A DNA stretch of 64,000 nucleotides from Leptobrachium leishanense (taxonomy: Eukaryota > Chordata > Amphibia > Anura > Megophryidae). The translations under genes were made by a program, and so were the position numbers. Where the stretch lies: positions 50,792,101 through 50,856,100 of the forward strand of contig CM019071.1 of the NCBI GenBank assembly GCA_009667805.1. The letters are read 5' to 3'. Under the pieces are notes generated by a model. The model was not told the DNA's origin, did not search any database, and saw only the letters and a list, made by a program, of their open reading frames with translations. Shown one piece after another: positions 55,126 to 64,000 of this stretch. Every line of letters starts with the position of its first letter. Within the stretch, counting starts at the first letter, position 1.

Positions 55126-55463
55126 GAGTTTGAAATAAATGCTATAATATAGGTTACAGCAAAATCTAATGGACAAATAAGCTTGGTAGTGAAAGGGTTA
55201 ATAATAGATTCCACAGAATGAGATGATCTATAGAGGGTTATTTATGATGGATTAGGTAATTTTGTCTGTGTAACTTTAACGTGTCTTATGTTTACTATAA
55301 AGAGAATGCACAGTGATACTTTCTACTCGATGGAAAGATGTAATAAAACGATAGCATAATCTCCTGTCACCTTCATCGTCCTGTAAATATCTTGTTTTAT
55401 TACTTTGCATGTGAAGGAAAATTTCTTGTGCATTAAAACAGTTTTCTTTTTTTCTTGACGCAG

Positions 55464-55964
55464 CTGCTGAATTATCTTCATCCCAATGGATTTTTTACCA
55501 TGAACTATTTCACCAATTTTAATCTTCTCCGTTCGGACTGGGTGGGTTTTCCCGTTTGAGGTAGCGTTGGCCCCATTAGAGGAGTTAACAATCCCACCCG
55601 ACCAGATAACAATCCCACCCGACCAGATAACAATCCCTTCCGAGAAGATAACAATCCCATCCGAGAAGATAACAATCCCTTCCGAGAAGATAACAATCCC
55701 ATCCGAGAAGATAACAATCCCATCCGAGAAGATAACAATCCCATCCGAGAAGATAACAATCCCATCCGACGAAATGACAGTCTCCGAAGTAGTAAATGTT
55801 TCAACATCCCCAGATATTTTCCCCATTTAAATTTTGGTAATGAGACGCCTGCGAATCCTCCTATCAGGTTACAGAATCGTCAAACTGTCCAAAAACCGTC
55901 TGAGAGACAAATACCAGTCAATGAACAAACGAAAGAAGACAGAGAGCATCTTCACACCATTTAA
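55464..55964 (+). pseudogene. Duplicated last exon of the mucin-like gene
   Basis: The same acceptor (TTGACGCAG) and start LLNYLHPNGFFTMNYF as exon 5. The Arg codon CGA of exon 5 (31,785-31,787) is TGA here (55,557-55,559), a CpG-type change that stops the frame before the heptads. Nine heptads are present against ten. A one-base deletion near the end (AAACACG to AAACCG) would extend the tail by about 20 codons to a stop at 55,962-55,964. It is preceded by no other mucin exon in the window. Confidence 0.85.
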
Positions 55965-57567
55965 CCAATCTACATAGGACTCTGTAAAGATATATACTAG
56001 GATATGATGGAGCTGACAAGACGAGCCTCGGTGACATAAAGGTCCACCACTGCTAACCCACCCATGGAATCTTTTAGTGTACAGTATGAGAGGCTTGAAT
56101 GGAGGCCAATAGACTTCTTTGAGTTATCAATGTCTTTATAACGGAGGTGATCACTTGTAACAATGTCTACTACTAGTGGCGGATACAAAGTATTTATAAA
56201 CAGACAACTTTATAAAGAAACACCTGGCATCTCTTGGCTCACATTACCCTGCACCTTATAGAACAAAATAAGGGATATTACTAATATTTTAAAGAGTAAA
56301 CTGAGACACCACGAAATGTTCTGAGGTTTCAGTTTTGCTCCATCTATAAACAAGTCTATTTATTGATAAAATCCCTACAGAATTTTACCTCCCCTGTATC
56401 CTTATTTAAGAGGTGCAGCCACTATTTGGGCTCTTGTCCTTTTTTCATCCTTATGTCCTTTCTATTTAGGGGCTCCTCTGTGTCATTAGAGGTGTGTGAA
56501 GCTCCAAAGCAATAACGCTCCCAACAATGGGCATTATTATCACTGCTAACGGTTGGGTTTGAACGGTGGACCGATCCACCGCTTCCTGTCGCCAGGAGCA
56601 GAGTGTTTCCAATAGTTCCCATTCTCCCTCTGTGAATCCTTCACTGCATGGCACAGAGCTTGAGGCCTGCAAGTGCAACCTTCCATGAAGTCCCATGCAT
56701 TAATTGGCGCACCGAAGGCCTAAGGAAACTTTTACCATGTCCTAAAAAGTGGTGCTAGATGATTCCGCTTTTTCAAAATCATTTAACAACACCTAAACCC
56801 CAACAAATAAATATGATACTCACCTCTCATCCCGCAGCTAGAACGATGCACGATCCGCTGCTTCTTGCCGCCGGGCGCAGAGTGAGACTGAGAACAATTA
56901 GTCCCCAGTCTCCTTCCGCGATCACTCCACCCCGCTGCATGATCTCAGGTCCGGCAGCTCAACCCTCCATGAAGTCCTACTGAAGCACCAGAGCGACTAA
57001 CACCAAGGTTGCGTTTCACTATAGGGCAAGGTGCAGAAGTAGCGCCTGCCCTGGAATCTGATGTTAAAATGATAAAGCTACGGGGAAACCTGCAGGCAAA
57101 GGATTCCCCCATTAGCATCTCCATTTTAACATGAGTTTTGAAATCTACTTTGCACTTACTTTGTTTGTTCTTCCGGACATTTTTATTTACATAAGCGACA
57201 CTGATATGTCATAAGGACGACTGAATTGTTTGGGGGGTTTGGGCCGTGTCCATTGTCACTGAACTGAAACCTCATATAACTCACTGCGAGTTAGTTTTCT
57301 GCATATATTTATATTTTTTGACTCTATGTTCTGTTTGTCTCATTTATTTATTACTATGAATGGTTTATTTAATTTGTTATTTACAATCTGTACATTTTCT
57401 GTATTTTCTGGCTAATATATTGCAAAGAGGAAATAAATGCTAATATATTAATATTTTCATCTCAAAGTATCATTTTTATTCAAATTAGCAAACGTACGCA
57501 TTTGTACACATTATTGGGTCGAGAGCAATGAGCCTCCTGCAGTCATCATCAACAGCCACACCTGTTT

Positions 57568-57920
57568 ACAGAGCTCCACAGCAATAAAGCTAACAGTAAT
57601 GCATGGTGGCTATAAGTATATCACAGAGCTCAACAGCAATAAAACTCACAGTAATGTGCAGTGTGTTTGAATGTATCACAGAGCTCCACAGCAATAAAAC
57701 TCACTGTAATGTGCACTGTGTATAGAATGCATCACAAAGCTCCACATCAATAACACTCATACACAACACACATTACTGTGATTTTTTTATTGCTGTGGAG
57801 CTCTGTGATATACTCATACACAGTGCACATTACTGTGAGTTTCATTGCTGTAGAGCTCTGTGATACAATAATGTGCACTGTGTATAAGTGTATCACAGAG
57901 CTCTACAGCAATAACTCTTA
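57568..57920. repeat. 55-bp satellite, duplicated first block (shorter)
   Basis: Same unit and same reverse-oriented segment as 33,808-34,330, with fewer forward units. Confidence 0.9.
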
Positions 57921-57924
57921 TACT

Positions 57925-58863
57925 TGTAGCGCTGTTAAAGCTTGTGTTGCTGCATTTGCTCGTTATGGCCAACAGAGGGAGACAGGAGCCATATGGACTA
58001 TTCTGGACCTAAACGAACTACAATTTCCATCGGGCTCTTTGCGGCGGAGACAGGAAGTGGGTGGGAGAAAGGGGAAGGGCGTCAGCAGCCTCATGCGGAG
58101 GAGAGGCGGAGTGAGCCGAGCGGCAAAAGGTGGAGGACGCACGTGACACTGCCAGGGATTGTGACCAGGCCGGAGTGCAGGCACTGCCTCGCTGGTGCTG
58201 GAGATCGGGACGGTGACTTTGCAGAGACCTACCTACACACCGCTGAGAGGCTTGCGCAGAAATTTAGTTCCGGTTGGACCCCGAGTAAGGAGACCGCAAT
58301 GAAACATTGGGAGTGCAGGCGGTAGGCCGTAGTTTCATTGTGGAGATCGGACAAGCAAGGGAGCGGATCCGGTGGCACAGAGTCCCAGTGTAAAAGTGGA
58401 GAGACATCCTTGATCGGGCAGCAGAACAGATTGTCGAACGGATCGGTGAGAGGCCTTCCAGGCCGCAGTTCCAAGTATAACAAAGCACGCTGCATTATTG
58501 TTTAAATCTACAGGGCCCCAACGTGACTAGTCGAAGATTTGCTTATTTCATTCACTGGCCAGTTGAATACGGTACCCGGGTACTCGAGACAATACACATA
58601 CACCTTTTTGAGACATTACATTCACGGGACTTACACTACAGAACTGAAGGGGTTAAACTTTTCTTTTGCCGCCGCGTGCTTTTTCCCACATCACGAAATC
58701 CTGTCGTTGATATACCGTATCTACTTTATACATGCCGTTTTATTGGGATCAGTAAAGTATATAATCTATAAAATCCACAACAGTGCTGGTGTATATTTAT
58801 TCCCTAGTGCGGTGAGACTAACCCGAGGTTAATTCAGCGGCTCCTCCGGGAGTGAGCGCTACA
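57925..58863 (+). mobile_element. 5' LTR of the Ty3/Gypsy-type provirus (939 bp)
   Basis: Ends TGTAGCGC and GCGCTACA are perfectly inverted. It is preceded by TACT and followed by a primer binding site and gag, unlike its counterpart at 34,335. A TATA-like TATATAATCTATAAAA lies near 58,757. Confidence 0.93.
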
Positions 58864-58865
58864 TG

Positions 58866-58883
58866 TGGGGGCTCGACCGGGAT
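58866..58883 (+). promoter_or_regulatory. Primer binding site of the Gypsy-type element
   Basis: TGGGGGCTCGACCGGGAT differs at one position from the tRNA-Pro primer site used by murine leukaemia virus (T to A at position 11). It lies two bases after the LTR end. Confidence 0.8.
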
Positions 58884-58922
58884 TCCAGTCTCTGTAATAA
58901 AACCGCAATTAAAGGGTTAATT

Positions 58923-60412
58923 ATGGATCCAGACACTGCTGCCAAATGGTGTGAGGAGCAAAATAGCCAGATAGAGTTAAGCATAGTCATGGACATTCCT
59001 GCAGACACTTGGGCCGAAGATCAGATTAGTTGGGCCATGGCCGCGCTGACACCAGATCATCGGGGGTTAATTCTGGACATTAAAGCGAACCCAGATACTT
59101 CTCACACATATGTTCTTTTTGAGTGGAGAAAGGGTGTTCCAGTGTGTTTTCAGGGCGCGAGCGTGAAGCTGACCGACGAGGTGGAAGTTCAACTGATTCA
59201 GCCAAGTGCGCCACGTGGCGATCCCGCGAATGTTCCCGCTCCCAGTCCGCTGGCCATGATCGGGCCTGAATTTATAGTGGCTATCGGAGATTTGCTGGCT
59301 AAATGTCAAAGAACAAGCCCTCCACACACTAACTTTGGTTATCGACGGTTGAGGAATTGTACAGGAAACGTACCAACTCCGGCGGGAGAAGAAACCTTCG
59401 AAGAATGGGTAGAACAGGCGATGCAGGCTCTGGAGGAGTGGGACGTCCCTGAAGCACAGAAGAGGCAAAGAATTACTGAGAGCTTGAAGGGACCTGCGTC
59501 AGAGGCTGTCAGAAACCTGAAGTTGAGTAAGCAAGACTGCACTGCTTTAGATTACCTAAACGTATTACAGGAAGTCTTTGGGCGAACAGAAAAGGCTGCT
59601 GAGCTCATGTACCAGTATGAACATACTTACCAGCGAAAAGGTGAGAAAATGACTGAATATATGAGGCGCCTAGATAAGATTTGCACCAGATACTTCTTAA
59701 GAAAGGGGCCGAACCGGCCACAATAGACAAAATCCGAATGCAGCAGATATTGAGGGGCGCTCAACCTTTAGATCCTGTGATGTTACAGCTGAAAACCAGA
59801 GAAGGTAACCGAGAATTGAAATACCTGGAACTGATTCGAGCTGTAAGACAGGAAGAGGCTCTGCTAGAAGAAAAGTCTTTAAGGAGAGGAGAAAGAGTTT
59901 ATGCACAACCCGTGAGGCATAACGAATATTTGCAAACTGAAGATGATTCGTTGGACACCTATGGATCCGAAGTCGACAGACAAGAGCATCTGTTTGTACC
60001 TATATCCACAGAGAGTACTGCCAAAGAGTCAACCCTTCCTACATATAGTGAGATACACAAGACCGTTAAGAAGGTGCAAGAAGCTCAAGCTGAACTGAAA
60101 CAGGCACACGCGGACTTGTGCCCAGTACTTTTGAAGGTGGCAGAGACAAAGACCGATATGCAGAAGTTCCTCACTGACATGCGGACAACGGGAGTTGCTG
60201 TGGCGTCTGGCCAGGGTCCTTCAACCAAATCACCACGAGCAAGTGCGCCTCCGTCTTCAAAGAAGAGATGTTTCAGTTGTGGGGAAATGGGCCATTTCCG
60301 AGCACAGTGCAAAAACCAAAGGCCTGAAGGAACTAAAATGGAAGAGTTCCTAAAAGCCTTAGAAGGGCTGCTATCTACCTCACAGGCGGGAAACGCCAGA
60401 GGGCCCAAGTGA
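58923..60412 (+). pseudogene. Gypsy-type gag (capsid and zinc knuckle), one frameshift
   Basis: The likely start is the ATG at 58,923 (MDPDTAAKWCEEQNSQIE); the open frame begins earlier, in the primer site. The capsid region includes EVFGRTEKAAELMYQYEHTY and KGEKMTEYMRRLD, resembling the Gag-like domain of PNMA-type Gypsy elements. At about 59,690 the frame shifts; the second part (59,681-60,412) has a helical stretch and one CCHC knuckle, CFSCGEMGHFRAQC. Gag packages the element RNA. The shift near 59,690 looks like damage, as gag is normally one frame up to the knuckle. Confidence 0.85.
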
Positions 60413-63400
60413 AGGAGCGAAATAGGTGCCCAATGGTTGAAAACCGTTCCAAACTTCAAGCCAGAACTGAAAGGGCGAGAGGGCCCGGATTTTTGCCAAC
60501 TGCTGAACCTACCAGGACTGAAAGAGTTACTCCCTTAGTATCCGGTCCTATGTCATGGGGAAACAATGCACACCCAAAACCTCCACGAGTCAAGAAGAAG
60601 GCTAGGGTACAGCGAACTGGGCCTAAACCTCCTGCAGCTACGACAAAGTTTCCTGACCAGCTGATAGGTCCTTCTCCCATCGTTCCAATCCAAGTGGAGG
60701 GAGTCTACACTAAAGCTTTGTTAGACTCAGGGGCTCAAGTGACGTTGATCTATCGAGACTTCTACGAGAAGCACTTGAAACATATACCTCTACAGAAATT
60801 AAAGGACCTCGAGATCTGGGGTATCGGAACTGAGAAGCTTCCCTATGATGGATATCTACAGGTGAAGTTAGAAATTGGGCAGTCTGGAGGTTGTGATGCA
60901 TTGGCCATTGTGTGTCCTCGGCCTTCAGGGGACAACAGAAGTTCTATGATAGTGGGGACGGCTTCTGACTCCTATAGTAATGGAAGAAGATTCTACCAGA
61001 GGAGTACACCCGATGTTACGTCCAGTCTATCAGCGAATGGTCGAAGAACAGAGGGCACCTGCCGAAGTGGGGCGCCTGTTGAGATTTGAGGAACAGAGAA
61101 GGGTCTGCAATCAGGAGAAGTGGCAAGTTTCCGGGCTTCCGTCAAGTTGAACGGATCACAACCGGGTCCTTACGTGGTACTGGAAACTGATCCCAGTCAT
61201 GGGAGTGAGGCCGGAGTAGAAGTAATCCCTGAGATAATCTCCCCGAGAGCTTTGAAACGGACACGAGGAAGAGTCTCAGTTAGCGTGTGTAATGTGTCTG
61301 ATTCTCCAGTGATCCTGAAAGCATAAATGCCCATCAGGCAAGTAGCATCCACTACACACCTCTCCCCTACTGATTTGGGGGGGGGAGTGAACAAAGAGAT
61401 TCCAGCTGAAAGGTTCTATCCTAAAGATGCTCCCATCTCGCCTGAGTGGAAGAAATGACTTCAGTCCCAGATCCTAAAATGGAAGGACTTGTTCTCGAAG
61501 GATGAGTTCAACGTGGGTTTAGCTAAGAGTTCTGAACATCGCATTCGACTACAAGAAGATAAGCTGTTTCGAGAAAGGTCAAGACGAGTTCCGCTGGGAG
61601 ACTTGGATGATCTACGAGAACAGCTAAATGAACTACAGAGGACTAAGGTGATTCAAGAGTCCAGGAGTCCGTACGCTTCTCCAATAGTGATGGTTCGAAA
61701 GAAGAATGGTTCTATCCGTCTATGTATAGACTATTACACGCTAAATCAGAGAACCATTCCAGATCAATATGTTACTCCTCGGATAGAAGATGCCTTACAG
61801 TGTTTGTCTGGAGCAAAATGGTTTTGTGTACTAGACCTACGAAGTGGGTATCATCAGATACCAATGCATCCTGAAGACAAAGAGAAGACTGTGTTTATCT
61901 GCCCACTGGGGTTCTTCGAGTTCAACAGAATGCCTCAAGGCCTTACGGGGGCTCCCGCCACGTTCCAACGGTTAATGGAGAAGACAGTTGGGGACATGAA
62001 CCTGATTGAAGTGTTGGTGTATCTAGATGATATTATTGTGTTCAGGAAGACTCTGGAAGAACATGAGCAGCGGTTGGAAAAGGTCTTGAAGCGGCTCCAC
62101 GAAGAGGGGTTGAAACTGTCCTTAGAGAAGTGTCAATTTTGTCTACCTTCCGTTACGTACCTGGGACATGTTGTTTCGGCAGAAGGTGTCTCGACGGATC
62201 CTCGGAAGTTGGAAGCCGTGGCTTCCTGGCCTAGACCCCGAAATGTTACTGAACTTAGATCTTTTCTGGGGTTCTGCTCATATTACCGAAGATTTGTAGG
62301 AGGGTTTGCCAAGATAGCTCAACCCTTGTATAAGCTCCTACAGAAGGAAGACGTGGAAGAAGGCTCCAAGGCATCTGATTGAAGTTCGTCCTCTAAAGGG
62401 CAAAGGAAGGCTCAAGAATCCATCCAAGAAGAATGGACTAATCAATGTGAAAGTGCCTTCATGAAGCTGAAAGAGAGTCTAACTCGAGCTCCCGTCCTGG
62501 CTTACGCTGATCCTCATAAGCCGTACGAATTGCATGTGGATGCCAGCAGAGAAGGTCTAGGGGGAGTCCTATACCAGGAATATGGCGGATTGTTGAGGCC
62601 TGTAGCGTATGTGAGCCGAAGCCTTACGCCTTCAGAGAAGAACTATCCTACCCACAAATTAGAGTTCCTAGCCTTGAAGTGGGCGGTAGTAGACAAGCTG
62701 AAAGATTATGTGTATGGGGCTGAATTTGTGGTCAAGACTGACAACAATCCTCTTACGTACGTCCTTACTACTGCGAAACTGGATGCAACGGGACATCGGT
62801 GGTTGGCCGCTCTGTCAGGGTTTCGGTTCAGCCTGAAGTATCGCCCTGGAGTGAATAACCGAGATGCAGATGCTTTGTCAAGGAGACCCTACACTACAGA
62901 ATGGACTCAGCTGACTCCAAATGGGGTGCAAGCCTTATGTCAAGGGGCAGAGCGCCGTGTCAAGAGAGTAGTTGAAGCAGAAGCTATAGGAGTTATGGCC
63001 GCGGCTGTTCCAGAGTTTTATTGTAATCCTACACAGCTGAGGGATGAAAGTCTGCCTACTTTTTCGAAACAGGATCTGAGAGTCGATCAGGCTGGAGATC
63101 CCCTGATTGCGTTAACAGTGAAGGCTATAAACGTGAACCGAAGGGAAATTCTACTGACAAATTCCCCAGAAGGAGCCCGATTGGTGTACAAAGAGTGGGA
63201 ACGGTTGAAGATGTTGGATGGGGTGGTCTACCGAAGGGGCCCCTCGAACAATGCTGAAGAGACACAACAGTTGTTCCTTCCCACCAAACACAGAGAGGGT
63301 GTGCTGAGATCCTTACACGATGACATGGACATTTCTGTGCAGAGAGAACTTTTAAGCTGGTGCGAGACAGATTTTATTGGCCCTGTATGAGATCTGAAGT

Positions 63401-64000
63401 TGAAAGTTACTGCCATTCATGTCTGAGGTGTATTCAGAGGAAGACCCTACCAACTCGAACTGCTCCAATGAGCCACTTGCAAAGTCAAGGACCTATGGAT
63501 TTGGTATGCATTGATTTCTTGTGCTTAGAGCCGGATGCTAGTGGGCAGGGAAATATTCTAGTAGTGACTGATCATTTCACCCGTTATGCCCAAGCGTTCT
63601 CTACTAAAGATCAACGTGCTCCTACAGTGGCAAAGGTTTTGATGGAAACATTTTTTGTTCATTATGGCCTACCAAGGAGAATCCACTCGGATCAGGGCAG
63701 AGACTTTGAGAGCCGGCTTGTTGGGCAATTGCTGGAACTGTTAGGACTTCAGAAGACCCGAACTACTCCATATCACCCTCAAGGTGATGCCCAACCAGAA
63801 AGATTTAATCGCACGCTGTTAAATATGTTGGGGACACTGTCAAACAGAGAGAAGCAGAATTGGAGTCGTCACATAGCTACGTTGGTGCATGCGTACAACA
63901 GTACGGAGAGTGACGCTACTGGATACTCACCTTACCGTCTCATGTTCGGAAGAGAAGCTCGACTGCCTGTTGATTTGGCATATGGGCTATCTCTTGATCA
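60409..64000 (+). pseudogene. Gypsy-type pol: protease, RT, RNase H, integrase (runs off the window)
   Basis: Pol overlaps the end of gag by four bases in the minus-one frame. Protease: ALLDSGAQVTLIY near 60,715. A shifted segment follows (about 60,970-61,110), then stops at 61,324 and 61,456. RT (61,489-62,382): RLCIDYYTLNQ, VLDLRSGYHQIPM and VLVYLDDIIVF with the catalytic Asp pair. A stop at 62,380 precedes RNase H (62,461 on: ELHVDASREGLGGVLYQ, KTDNNPLTYVL). The integrase changes frame at about 63,310; its zinc-binding region and the Asp, Asp, Glu blocks can be followed to the window end. The domain order RT-RNase H-integrase is that of Ty3/Gypsy elements. Several stops and shifts make it inactive. 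Confidence 0.92.

Larger units (their letters stand above)
54349..57924 (+). repeat. Second copy of the 30.6-34.3 kb segment
   Basis: Closely similar and collinear with 30,570-34,334: the 39-bp array end, the T2/Kolobok MITE, the last mucin exon, the 3' UTR, the 55-bp satellite and the flank of the Gypsy LTR. It differs by scattered substitutions, a 6-9 base insertion near 57,233, one fewer heptad repeat and about five fewer satellite units. Confidence 0.95.

Noticed and set aside
54349..58863. Independent second Gypsy insertion at the same site
   Set aside because: The satellite flank, TACT border and all upstream DNA are shared with the first copy, so one insertion followed by duplication, or two alleles, is simpler.

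Overview
The window looks like repeat-rich, non-coding-dominated DNA from a vertebrate, most likely a frog. It has spliced exons with GT/AG borders, CR1 LINEs with 8-bp 3' tails, Penelope-like elements, TTAA-type T2/Kolobok and hAT miniature elements, a tRNA-derived SINE family, endogenous retrovirus and Ty3/Gypsy pieces, and many tandem arrays. I see no bacterial genes, operons or CRISPR. The assignment to Anura is inference from this mix of elements; no species can be named from the sequence alone.

Layout. 1-2.6 kb: a 36-bp minisatellite and a decayed endogenous retrovirus on the minus strand (gag zinc knuckle, Lys-type primer binding site, LTR end). 2.66-3.76 kb: a chain of about nine consecutive hairpins followed by a dispersed AT-rich repeat seen twice more. 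4.1-7.5 kb: a broken Penelope-like retroelement, split by a 5'-truncated CR1, with a hammerhead-ribozyme-like motif in its terminal part. 8.6-9.3 kb: SINE and Tc1/mariner relics.

9.7-33.7 kb: the one host gene I can support, a plus-strand, five-exon, mucin-like type I membrane glycoprotein. It has a TATA box, a signal peptide split over exons 1 and 2, a 6.4-kb exon of 36-bp (12-residue) Pro/Thr/Ser repeats, a transmembrane exon, and a last exon encoding a tail with ten 7-residue repeats. Its 9.7-kb first intron holds TCTA microsatellites, a 381-bp nearly perfect palindrome, a solo LTR, telomere-like repeats, a long-TIR hAT element with a 52-bp satellite, and several MITEs. A 2.4-kb 33-bp-unit array runs directly into the exon 3 splice acceptor.

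33.8-54.2 kb: a 55-bp satellite with orientation switches, a solo Gypsy LTR, repeated modules of a Myb/SANT-like multi-exon gene (all copies broken) inside TIR-type elements, and a nearly complete CR1 LINE (ORF1 esterase; ORF2 endonuclease-RT split by one frameshift). 54,249-54,348 is a 100-N assembly gap.

54.35-64 kb: a second copy of the 30.6-35.3 kb segment (intron, last mucin exon, 3' UTR, satellite, Gypsy LTR). In this copy the LTR is followed by a full Gypsy interior (PBS, gag, protease, RT, RNase H, integrase) up to the window edge. The same insertion is therefore a solo LTR in one copy and a provirus in the other. The adjacent gap means these could be two true paralogous copies or two haplotypes placed side by side.
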